Assembly (NCBI GenBank): GCA_020024325.1
Contig: JAHHTY010000045.1
Span: 1 to 17,403 of the forward strand
Direction: 5' to 3'
Length of the DNA: 17,403 nucleotides
Origin: Negativibacillus sp.
GTDB taxonomy: Bacteria; Bacillota; Clostridia; Oscillospirales; Ruminococcaceae
Shown here: piece by piece, positions 1 to 6,139 of the stretch
Layout of the letters: each line of letters opens with the position of its first letter
How positions within the stretch are numbered: position 1 is the first letter of the stretch
Program-made: the position numbers and the translations under genes
Notes under the pieces: model-generated
The model's database searches: none
Seen by the model: the letters and a program-made list of their open reading frames with translations, nothing else
Told to the model about the DNA's origin: nothing

Positions 1-275
1 GTTCTGTTTATAATTATGAAAAAAACAGCCGAGCTCCGAAGATTGACATTGTAGAAAAATTTGCACAGGCTTTGGGTGTGACTTCTGAAATGCTGATGGC
101 AAGTGACTCTATTACTTCTTGGCAAGCAACACAGAATAGCATCGAAAAATTACTGCTGCAACTTCAGTTTATCTTTAACAGTGATTTGGAAGAAGAAAAG
201 AAAGAACGTTTCTTTGAGCAAATCACAAAAGTATACTTTGAACGTCAAAAATCAGGAAATAAAGATATTGAATAA
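1..275 (+). CDS. XRE-family HTH transcriptional regulator, C-terminal part (cut by window start)
   Basis: The open frame runs in from the left edge (first whole codon at position 3) to TAA at 273-275, giving about 90 visible residues. The first visible residues, around VYNYEKNSRAPKIDIVEKFA, match the last helices of the Cro/CI (XRE) helix-turn-helix fold, where a Y-E-x-N/G-x-R-x-P segment is followed by a leucine/alanine-rich helix ending in ALGV. After the HTH comes a short helical, charged tail of about 60 residues with no domain I recognise. The DNA-reading helices lie outside the window. msrA begins 16 bases downstream with its own Shine-Dalgarno site, so the two are probably co-transcribed and the regulator may control itself and msrA (inference). 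A TTG at 72 could be mistaken for a start, but the frame is open upstream with a clear HTH match. Confidence 0.8.
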   Translation, partial: SVYNYEKNSRAPKIDIVEKFAQALGVTSEMLMASDSITSWQATQNSIEKLLLQLQFIFNSDLEEEKKERFFEQITKVYFERQKSGNKDIE

Positions 276-291
276 GACTATAAAGGAGTGT

Positions 292-789
292 ATGGTAGTG
301 AATAAAACTATTTATCTTGCGGGAGGCTGCTTTTGGGGAACCCAAAAATATATGGATCAGCTAAAGGCAGTTTGTGAAACAGAGGTTGGCTTTGCAAATG
401 GAATAACCGAAAATCCATCTTATGAAGAAGTTTGTCATAATAATACGGGACACGCTGAAACTGTTCGTGTGGTCTATGATGATGAACAGATTTCTTTAGA
501 AGACTTGATCAGGTATTATTTCCGTTCTATCAACCCAACTTCGGTCAATCAGCAAGGAAACGACAAGGGTAGCCAATATCGTACCGGAATTTATTATACC
601 CAAGAAGAGCAGCGTTCTTTGATTGAAGGTGTCCTAAAAGAGTTAGCCACTCATTATGATAAACCAATTGCAGTAGAATGCCTACCGCTACAAAATTTTT
701 ATCCTGCGGAAGAATATCATCAAAAATATTTAGAAAAGAATCCACAAGGTTATTGTCATTTGGATCCATCACTTTTTAAAGCAGAATAA
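292..789 (+). CDS. msrA: Peptide-methionine (S)-S-oxide reductase MsrA
   Basis: Reduces the S-epimer of methionine sulfoxide, free or in proteins, in the cytoplasm, using thioredoxin-type reductant. The GCFWG active site sits at residues 12-16 (catalytic Cys13). Other family blocks are YEEVCHNNTGHAE (44-56), GSQYRTGIYY (93-102) and FYPAEEYHQ (137-145). A C-terminal GYC (Cys155) can act as resolving cysteine. At 165 residues it is a single-domain MsrA without the N-terminal extension of E. coli MsrA and without a fused MsrB. The frame is open back to 103, but that extension has no family match and overlaps the upstream regulator in another frame. AAAGGAG at 282-288 leaves 3 nt to ATG 292 and 9 nt to GTG 298, so GTG 298 (163 aa) is an equally good start. 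It follows an XRE regulator and ends at a terminator. Confidence 0.95.
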   Translation: MVVNKTIYLAGGCFWGTQKYMDQLKAVCETEVGFANGITENPSYEEVCHNNTGHAETVRVVYDDEQISLEDLIRYYFRSINPTSVNQQGNDKGSQYRTGIYYTQEEQRSLIEGVLKELATHYDKPIAVECLPLQNFYPAEEYHQKYLEKNPQGYCHLDPSLFKAE

Positions 790-804
790 AACCTTATTAA
801 AGTT

Positions 805-841
805 AACACCCCATCGCTATAATATAGCGATGGGGTGTTTT
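805..841 (+). terminator. Intrinsic terminator after msrA
   Basis: A perfect 16-bp stem (805-820 with 824-839, loop AAT) containing CACCCC/GGGGTG is followed by TTTT (838-841). On the opposite strand the stem is followed by AACTTTAA, a poorer T-tract, so it may partly stop the convergent hydrolase transcript that ends at 854. Confidence 0.88.
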
Positions 842-853
842 GCGTGTCTTAAA

Positions 854-1597
854 TTATGGATGCTGTTCCACTAAAAGCTGAATGTATTTTTGATAGAAAT
901 GTTGATTGAAATGAAGTCCATCACCGGCATCATAACTGCTGCTTAGACTTCCGTCTTCTCCTTTAAACTTGTCAGATATATCGAAAAAAGTGTATCCATT
1001 TTCGGTACAATACTGTTTTAAAAGTTCATTAAAGTGATCAATGTTTTCGTTGGTAAGGTACTGCATTGTTTCATGTTTCCACCACGAAACCGGAAAAATA
1101 GCCTGTATAACAATTTGGCTGTTTGGAGAAACTTGTGTTAACTGGTCAATTAAAATATCGAATTCACTCATAAATTCTTCTTCGCTCATTATAGGAATGG
1201 CATTTACACCAAAAGCAATTAGAATACGGTGGGGCTGTCGTGCTTTCACAGCTTCTTCAACAGAAAGAAATGCACCATTAGGCTCTAACTGAACAAATTC
1301 CTGTTCACGGATTGACTTTTGTGTGCTTCCATCAATCGCAAACACCTGTTCAGGTGGAAGCAGTCGATAGGTGAGCAAACCATTGGTACGGCTGTCTCCA
1401 ATAAAAACAGTTTCTCCTAAATAATATTCTCCATCCATTTCGTTGGAAGAAGAGAGATTTTCTTCCTGTTTTTCATCTTTCAGAGCTACGGTAGTATCAG
1501 TGTTTTTGGCATTATTGATACCAGAGCAAGCGGAAAACAGAATAGGGCAGACCATCATAGCAGTTAAAGATACTGCCAATACTTTTTGAAAATACAA
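854..1597 (-). CDS. SGNH/GDSL-family hydrolase, predicted lipoprotein
   Basis: A probable secreted, membrane-anchored esterase or deacylase; the substrate cannot be told. Residues 1-24 form a signal peptide with a hydrophobic core and a lipobox-like ILFSAC ending at Cys24 (F at -3 is slightly unusual). A low-complexity Asp/Glu/Ser/Asn linker follows (about 28-56). SGNH blocks: GDS with Ser69 in FIGDSRTNG (block I), GVN at 130-132 (the block III Asn), and DGLH at 226-229 (block V Asp and His). The start is TTG at 1597-1595, preceded by AGAAGGG with 6-nt spacing; the next ATG codons would remove half the signal peptide. It is a single gene, divergent from spoIIGA and convergent with msrA. A sporulation or cell-wall role is possible from position but unproven. 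Similar GDS-R proteins are common in Clostridia (from memory). Confidence 0.82.
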   Translation of the reverse strand: MYFQKVLAVSLTAMMVCPILFSACSGINNAKNTDTTVALKDEKQEENLSSSNEMDGEYYLGETVFIGDSRTNGLLTYRLLPPEQVFAIDGSTQKSIREQEFVQLEPNGAFLSVEEAVKARQPHRILIAFGVNAIPIMSEEEFMSEFDILIDQLTQVSPNSQIVIQAIFPVSWWKHETMQYLTNENIDHFNELLKQYCTENGYTFFDISDKFKGEDGSLSSSYDAGDGLHFNQHFYQKYIQLLVEQHP

Positions 1598-1653
1598 TAA
1601 AAACCCTTCTTTTTTCAGAAAATTTAAAGGTAATAAAATACCAATTTCTCCTT

Positions 1654-1682
1654 ATTATACCATGAAAAAAACAGATGGTAAA
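1654..1682 (-). promoter_or_regulatory. Sigma-A promoter of the SGNH hydrolase, with operator-like inverted repeat
   Basis: On the minus strand, TATAAT (1659-1654) is preceded by TG one base upstream (an extended -10, TGGTATAAT) and by TTTACC (1682-1677) as -35 at 17 bp. The arms TACCAT (1658-1663) and ATGGTA (1675-1680), 11 bp apart, form an inverted repeat that overlaps both hexamers and could bind a repressor. Confidence 0.6.
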
Positions 1683-1779
1683 TGTGTTTTTCCCCTTTTT
1701 TATTCATAATATAAAGTTATATTTTTTACAGAAAAAAATTATATCGGTGCTTATTGAAGAAATAAAAACAACTTTCTAT

Positions 1780-1862
1780 TGTTGAAAACATCTTTCTTAA
1801 TATTGTGGCATTGTTTCAGCAGATACACTTTGACAAGCCTCGCAAAGCAATCAGAATATAAT
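1780..1862 (+). promoter_or_regulatory. spoIIG-type promoter with Spo0A-box-like sites
   Basis: Consensus TTGACA (1830-1835) and TATAAT (1857-1862) lie 21 bp apart, too far for an ordinary sigma-A promoter but close to the 22-bp spacing known for the Spo0A-activated spoIIG promoter of Bacillus subtilis. TTTGACA (1829-1835) overlaps the -35 and is one mismatch from the inverted 0A box TTCGACA. A second site, TGTTGAA (1780-1786), one mismatch from TGTCGAA, lies near -85 relative to the expected start at about 1869. What is seen is hexamers and boxes; Spo0A control is inference. Confidence 0.72.
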
Positions 1863-1885
1863 GGATTGCACAGGGGGTGAAAAAG

Positions 1886-2782
1886 ATGGTACAGGGTGTT
1901 TATGTGGATATTTTACTTTGCACCAATTTCTTTGTTCATATCTTATTATTGTCATTGCTTTCTGCAATATGTCATCGTTCTTCAGAACACAGGTGGCGTT
2001 CCATCCTTGCAGCGGTTATAGGGTCCTGTTTTTCTCTCAGTATTTTTCTTCCACCACTACCTCATTTTTGGGAGGTTGCTATAAAGCTCCTTTCTGCTGT
2101 GATAATGCTCCGAATTGCTTTTGAATGGAAGGGGTGGGTAAGTTTTTTAAAAGAATGTCTTATTCTTTTCTTAATTACTAATTTGTTTTATGGAATTTTG
2201 ATATCCCTACAAAAGATTTATACCATTGCGGGAATGTTTGTTTTTGATAATGCTATTTACTTTCATATTCGAGTTCCTGTATTCATAATTTGTTTAACCT
2301 GTGCATATAGTGTGGTATGGATAGTAAATCGTATTCTTTCTTCTCGTGCTTCTACCCATGAATTGTACATGCTGGAATTAACAATTCAAGAAAAAAGCAA
2401 AAAATTGACCGGTTTATTAGATACCGGCAATCAACTTACAGAGCCATTTAGCGGTTTACCTGTTATTGTTTGCGGAATAGATCTGGCAGCCGTTCTCCTT
2501 TCTTCCGATTTGTTGGAGGCTGTTTTAGGTGTGGAAAACGAGGAATCGTGTCATGTTCGGCAAATTCCTTTTTCTGCAATATCCGGTTCAGGATTTCTTC
2601 CCGCAGTAAAAGGAAAACGAATTTACCTGGAAAATAAAGATCAGAAATTTCTTTCACAAGAATTTTATGTAGCGTTCAGTCATGAGAAAATTGGCGATGG
2701 TGATTGGCAGGTGTTGCTTCATAAAAAGTTATTGTGTCCTGTTTTTGATTTATCAAAAGAACAACATGAAAAAATTTTATAA
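1886..2782 (+). CDS. spoIIGA: SpoIIGA, membrane aspartic protease that processes pro-sigma-E
   Basis: Cleaves the propeptide of pro-sigma-E in the mother cell after the signal from SpoIIR. The N-terminal half holds about five hydrophobic segments (roughly residues 7-28, 38-57, 62-80, 88-108 and 130-150). The soluble C-terminal protease domain starts near 150 and carries the family motif LLDTGNQL with catalytic Asp179, followed by EPFSGLPVIV. Length is 298 aa, normal for the family. The frame extends to GTG 1877, but AGGGGGTGA (1872-1880), one mismatch from the ideal AGGAGGTGA, overlaps that codon and lies 5 nt before ATG 1886, which I therefore choose. sigE follows after 18 nt, the conserved protease-substrate pair. 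The promoter just upstream has the spoIIG form. Confidence 0.95.
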   Translation: MVQGVYVDILLCTNFFVHILLLSLLSAICHRSSEHRWRSILAAVIGSCFSLSIFLPPLPHFWEVAIKLLSAVIMLRIAFEWKGWVSFLKECLILFLITNLFYGILISLQKIYTIAGMFVFDNAIYFHIRVPVFIICLTCAYSVVWIVNRILSSRASTHELYMLELTIQEKSKKLTGLLDTGNQLTEPFSGLPVIVCGIDLAAVLLSSDLLEAVLGVENEESCHVRQIPFSAISGSGFLPAVKGKRIYLENKDQKFLSQEFYVAFSHEKIGDGDWQVLLHKKLLCPVFDLSKEQHEKIL

Positions 2783-2800
2783 AAGGGACGGTGCGATAAA

Positions 2801-3538
2801 ATGCGTGTTGTACAAGACAAAATTGTGCTTTTAAAGATTTGGGGGAGGGAAAGCATTCGAAAATTGATTTCTCTTTGCATCTATCAAGGTGTCCACTATA
2901 TCAACGGGTCGGAAACCCTACCGCCTCCATTAAGCAAAAAAGAGGAAGAATTGGTTTTTGTTCGCCTTTCCAATCATGATGAGTCAGCAAAGCAACAGTT
3001 AATTGTACATAATTTGAGGCTGGTTGTTTATATTGCAAAAAAATTTGAATCAACGGGAATTAATGTAGAGGATTTAATTTCAATTGGAACAATCGGATTG
3101 ATTAAAGCTGTAAATACCTTTTCTCCCGAAAAAAACATTAAACTTGCAACCTATGCTTCACGCTGTATTGAAAACGAAATATTGATGTATCTACGTAAAA
3201 ATCAAAATCGGCGGAAGGAAATATCTATTGATGAACCACTAAATGTTGATTGGGATGGAAACGAACTTTTACTTTCTGATATTTTAGGAACAGATGCAGA
3301 TATTGTCAGCTCGGATATTGAAAAAGACGCTGAAAAAAATATGCTTCTTCATGCTGTTGAGCAACTGGAAGATCGTGAACGTTCTATTATGGAATTGCGA
3401 TTTGGATTAAAGAATGGCGGAAAAGAACACACTCAAAAAGAAGTTGCTGATATGATTGGGATTTCTCAATCATATATCTCTCGATTAGAAAAACGTATTA
3501 TTCGTCGTTTACAAAATGATTTAAAGAAAATGGTGTAG
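2801..3538 (+). CDS. sigE: RNA polymerase sporulation sigma factor SigE (pro-sigma-E)
   Basis: The early mother-cell sigma factor, made as an inactive membrane-associated precursor. Residues 1 to about 32 form the propeptide; the segment HYINGSETLPPPLSKKEE (32-49) aligns with the processing region YYIGGSEALPPPLS of B. subtilis, so mature protein should begin near Tyr33. Region 2 follows (about 67-135, with LRLVVYIAKKFE and ATYASRCIENEILMYLRKN). Region 4 lies near 187-240, with the HTH at KEVADMIGISQSYISRLEKR. The 245-aa length fits. ATG 2801 is preceded by AAAGGGACGGTG (2783-2794). It is co-transcribed with spoIIGA and ends before a terminator. In Bacillus and many Clostridia sigG comes next; here it does not. 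Confidence 0.96.
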   Translation: MRVVQDKIVLLKIWGRESIRKLISLCIYQGVHYINGSETLPPPLSKKEEELVFVRLSNHDESAKQQLIVHNLRLVVYIAKKFESTGINVEDLISIGTIGLIKAVNTFSPEKNIKLATYASRCIENEILMYLRKNQNRRKEISIDEPLNVDWDGNELLLSDILGTDADIVSSDIEKDAEKNMLLHAVEQLEDRERSIMELRFGLKNGGKEHTQKEVADMIGISQSYISRLEKRIIRRLQNDLKKMV

Positions 3539-3577
3539 AATGTTCATTTAATTTGATAGTTTGTGACAATTTGTTTT

Positions 3578-3619
3578 AAAAGCGATATCAAAGTAGCGGC
3601 TTTGGATATCGCTTTTGTT
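3578..3619 (+). terminator. Intrinsic terminator of the spoIIGA-sigE operon
   Basis: A 12-bp stem AAAAGCGATATC (3578-3589) pairs with GATATCGCTTTT (3605-3616); inside it AAAG and CTTT can pair further. The run TTTTGTT follows. Nothing else gene-like is seen between sigE and the next promoter at 3733. Confidence 0.82.
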
Positions 3620-3732
3620 AATTATATGATAAAGAAATGTAAAAAATAAGTATAATTGATAAAAAACAACAACTTTATTTTAAGAATATGATGGAAAACA
3701 AGAAAAATATAACATTTAATAACAAATCACTA

Positions 3733-3761
3733 TTGCCTTTTAACTCTTATTTAGATATAAT
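3733..3761 (+). promoter_or_regulatory. Sigma-A promoter of the deoR-type regulator and pfp
   Basis: TTGCCT (3733-3738) and consensus TATAAT (3756-3761) are separated by 17 bp. The start point would fall near 3768, which leaves almost no leader before ATG 3779 and so favours a later start codon for the regulator. Confidence 0.65.
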
Positions 3762-3808
3762 AATAAATAGGAAAGTCCATGTACCTAGTTACGATGGGGG
3801 ATTATATT

Positions 3809-4564
3809 TTGAATATTCTTAGAAGAGAAAAAATCAAGGATTTTATCAAAAAGAAAAAAATTGTAAGTTTGAAGGAATTGTCAGGGGAGTTTTCTGGGGT
3901 CAGTGTGATGACCATTCACAGGGATTTGGATTTTTTAGCAAAAGAAGGCTTTATTTCTAGGATACGTGGTGGGGCAAAATATATTGATACTTCCGAAAAA
4001 TCTGATACTGTTCCTGACCCTCCTGATATTTCCAACAAACCTCAAAAAGACATTGTTGCACAAAAAGCGGTTGGATTTGTTCAGGAGGGTAGTTCCATCT
4101 TTTTGGACGGTGGAACTACGATGTTAGAGTTGGCAAAAATCATTCCGGATATGTACATCAATGTTATGACCAATGGACCGAATATTGCTTTAGAGATAGC
4201 CGAGAAAATGCGTCCTGCAATTACACTGTGCGGTGGCGTGTTAAATCGAAAAAATTTGTCTATCTTTGGCTATTCTGCCCTAGAAATGCTGTCTAAAATC
4301 AATGTTGACGTTGCTTTTATTTCCGCTTCCGGTTATTCTGAGGAGGGCGGTTTTACTTGTGGATTTGAAGAACAGGCAAAACTTCGTCGACTGCTGATTG
4401 AAAAGGCTCGCTCGGTCATTATTTTGATAGACAGCACCAAGTTTGGCAAAATGCTTCCATATACTTTTGCCAAAATGGAGGATGTAAACTATCTTATTAC
4501 GGATAAAGCCACCTCTCAAGAGCTGTTGGATGCTGCAGCAAAAAATAATGTTACTGTCCTTTAA
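3809..4564 (+). CDS. DeoR-family transcriptional regulator
   Basis: A sugar-metabolism regulator, normally a repressor released by a sugar phosphate. An N-terminal winged HTH (about residues 5-57) has the family pattern VSLKELSGEFSGVSVMTIHRDL followed by EGFISRIRGGA. The C-terminal DeoRC effector domain shows FLDGGTT (98-104, phosphosugar loop), LCGGVLN, EEGGFTCGFEEQAKLRR and ILIDSTKFGK. Start choice: ATG 3779 (261 aa), ATG 3794 and TTG 3809 (251 aa) are all in frame. TTG 3809 fits best because ATGGGGGA lies 7 nt upstream, the family N-terminus begins just before the RREKI segment, and the promoter would start RNA near 3768. The AGGA at 3769 before ATG 3779 keeps that option open. The phosphofructokinase gene follows after 45 nt, so it probably belongs to this regulator's operon and may be its target (inference). 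Confidence 0.9.
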   Translation: MNILRREKIKDFIKKKKIVSLKELSGEFSGVSVMTIHRDLDFLAKEGFISRIRGGAKYIDTSEKSDTVPDPPDISNKPQKDIVAQKAVGFVQEGSSIFLDGGTTMLELAKIIPDMYINVMTNGPNIALEIAEKMRPAITLCGGVLNRKNLSIFGYSALEMLSKINVDVAFISASGYSEEGGFTCGFEEQAKLRRLLIEKARSVIILIDSTKFGKMLPYTFAKMEDVNYLITDKATSQELLDAAAKNNVTVL

Positions 4565-4609
4565 GGAAACAAAGCACAGAAAAATCTGTACAGAAATGAG
4601 GATTTCAGA

Positions 4610-5836
4610 ATGAAACATATGTTAATTGCACAGTCAGGAGGACCTTCTGCTGCTATCAATGCGACTGTTGCAGGCGTTGTGGAACGCTGTATGATCAGCG
4701 ATAAAGTGGACCGCATTTATGGTGCAATCAATGGAATTAAAGGTGTCATCAATGGACATTATATTGATTTGACGGACATACTTGCTTCCCCGGAACAGCT
4801 GGATTTGCTCTGCCACACTCCGTCCGCTGCTTTGGGTTCCTGTCGCCTAAAATTAAACAATGCAGATGAATCTCAACTCAAGGAAATTGTTGATGCTTTG
4901 TTAGCAAGAGATATTGGCTACTTTGTTTATATTGGTGGTAACGATTCGATGGACACTGTGGACAAGCTCTCTGCATACATTTCAAAACATAATATCAAAG
5001 ATTTGTACGTTATGGGAGCGCCAAAAACAATCGACAACGACCTTCCCGAAACTGATCATTGCCCAGGCTTTGGCTCCGCTGCAAAGTATATTGCCGCTAC
5101 TTTTACCGAGCTTGTGAAGGACTGTGAGGTTTATGATATACCCGCAGTTACCATTGTTGAAATTATGGGAAGAAATGCCGGCTGGTTAACAGCAGCTTCC
5201 GCTCTGTCCCGCGAAAATGGTGGCAGTGGTCCACAGTTGATTTATCTTTGTGAGCGTGCATTTGACACCGAACGTTTTATTGAGGATGTGAAATCCTGCT
5301 TGAGCCACAAAAATGCTGTCGTGGTCGCAGTAAGTGAAGGTGTAAAAAATACAGACGGTTCTTACTTGAGCGAAAGCAAAGGCAGGGGAGTAGATGTATT
5401 TGGACATGCTGCGCTTTCCGGAACAGCCAAAGTACTGGAAAGCTTAGTAAAAGAAAAGATTGGCTGCAAAGTACGTTCCATCGAACTGAACCTGATGCAA
5501 AGATGTGCTGCACATTTAGCTTCAGCAAACGACTTGAGTGAATCTAAAATGCTGGGTATGACTGCTGCTGACCGTGCCATTAACGGTGTCAGCGGACAGA
5601 TGGCTGTTGTGTTGAGAAAACACAACGACCCGTACCGTGTTGCATACAGCACCGCTGATATTTCTTTGGTTGCAAACTATGAGAAAAAAGTTCCAGAAGA
5701 ATGGATCAATGAGGCAGGTAATGATGTTACCGAAGAAATGATGGAATACCTGCGTCCATTGGTTCGTGGTGAGGTTTATCCGGCAACACAGGCAGGAATC
5801 CCGATTCACTTAAACTTGTATACTGAAGGAAAATAG
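4610..5836 (+). CDS. pfp: 6-phosphofructokinase, PPi-dependent type
   Basis: Phosphorylates fructose 6-phosphate to fructose 1,6-bisphosphate in cytoplasmic glycolysis, most likely with pyrophosphate as donor, which makes the step reversible. The donor-site motif is GGNDS (109-113), with Asp112 where ATP enzymes have Gly (GGDGS), and PKTIDND (138-144), with Lys where ATP enzymes have Gly; both mark the PPi group. MGRNAGW (186-192) is the substrate-site block. The usual first Asp of GGDDS is Asn111 here, which may be normal in this clade. The 408-aa length fits short homodimeric or tetrameric PPi-PFKs and is well below the roughly 550-aa long type. ATG 4610 is preceded by a weak ATGAGGA (4596-4602). 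It lies 45 nt after the DeoR-type gene and ends at a terminator. The donor needs an assay. Confidence 0.93.
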   Translation: MKHMLIAQSGGPSAAINATVAGVVERCMISDKVDRIYGAINGIKGVINGHYIDLTDILASPEQLDLLCHTPSAALGSCRLKLNNADESQLKEIVDALLARDIGYFVYIGGNDSMDTVDKLSAYISKHNIKDLYVMGAPKTIDNDLPETDHCPGFGSAAKYIAATFTELVKDCEVYDIPAVTIVEIMGRNAGWLTAASALSRENGGSGPQLIYLCERAFDTERFIEDVKSCLSHKNAVVVAVSEGVKNTDGSYLSESKGRGVDVFGHAALSGTAKVLESLVKEKIGCKVRSIELNLMQRCAAHLASANDLSESKMLGMTAADRAINGVSGQMAVVLRKHNDPYRVAYSTADISLVANYEKKVPEEWINEAGNDVTEEMMEYLRPLVRGEVYPATQAGIPIHLNLYTEGK

Positions 5837-5850
5837 AATATACACTGATA

Positions 5851-5881
5851 AAAAAGGAAGGTCTTGTGACCTTCTTTTTTT
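5851..5881 (+). terminator. Intrinsic terminator after pfp
   Basis: The stem GAAGGTC (5857-5863) pairs with GACCTTC (5868-5874) around a TTGT loop. An A-run stands before it (5851-5855) and seven T follow (5875-5881), so it could work in both directions. Confidence 0.9.
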
Positions 5882-5893
5882 AATTGCAAACTT

Positions 5894-5921
5894 GATGATG
5901 AAATAGAGATGATGAAATAGA
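5894..5921 (+). repeat. 14-bp perfect tandem duplication
   Basis: GATGATGAAATAGA occurs twice head to tail (5894-5907 and 5908-5921), in the gene-free stretch between pfp and the permease. It looks like a replication-slippage duplication; no function is evident. Confidence 0.85.
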
Positions 5922-5940
5922 TTTGTTATAACTTGTTACG

Positions 5941-5982
5941 AAAAACTATAAAATTATAAAACCCCACAGATCTTCTGTGAGG
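5941..5982 (-). terminator. Possible minus-strand terminator-like hairpin
   Basis: CACAGA (5965-5970) and TCTGTG (5974-5979) form a 6-bp stem, extended by two further G-C pairs past one mismatch. Read on the minus strand it is followed by TTTTATAATTTT. No convincing minus-strand gene ends here, so it may be chance or the end of an unseen small RNA. Confidence 0.3.
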
Positions 5983-6066
5983 TAGTGATAAAGAACCCTC
6001 TCAACTCGTATGAAGTTTTGTTCATATGAATCTTTGTGCATTTTGCTCATATATAGCAAAAAATAT

Positions 6067-6095
6067 TTGACAAATTTGATAAAATAGATTATGAT
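6067..6095 (+). promoter_or_regulatory. Sigma-A promoter of the permease gene
   Basis: Consensus TTGACA (6067-6072) and TATGAT (6090-6095) are 17 bp apart, giving a start near 6102 and a leader of about 40 nt. A hairpin TTTTGCT/AGCAAAA (6041-6047 with 6055-6061) and an inverted TATGAA/TTCATA pair (6009-6026) lie upstream and could be regulator sites. Confidence 0.7.
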
Positions 6096-6139
6096 AATAT
6101 TAAAGAGTTTAAAAATTATATATTTTATCAATTGAGAGG

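Noticed and set aside
103..291. N-terminal extension of the MsrA frame back to 103
   Set aside because: It overlaps the upstream regulator in another frame, has no MsrA similarity, and a Shine-Dalgarno site stands at 282-288 before the normal MsrA N-terminus.
1861..2124. 87-residue plus-strand frame starting at ATG 1861
   Set aside because: It lies in another frame within spoIIGA, and its ATG overlaps the -10 of the promoter.
5186..5809. Several 70-100 residue minus-strand frames under pfp
   Set aside because: They are antisense to a strongly matched enzyme, overlap one another in different frames, and show Cys/Ser/His-rich translations typical of shadow frames.
6041..6061. TTTTGCT/AGCAAAA hairpin as a terminator
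   Set aside because: The plus strand is followed by an A-run and the minus strand by TGCACAAAG, so neither has a T-tract. It sits just before a promoter and may be an operator or chance.
5946..6131. Short minus-strand frame (61 residues) in the pfp-permease gap
   Set aside because: It starts with TTG without a ribosome site, has AT-driven composition (Ile/Phe/Lys/Tyr), and its inner ATG starts also lack a Shine-Dalgarno site. The terminator-like hairpin at its end is reported separately.
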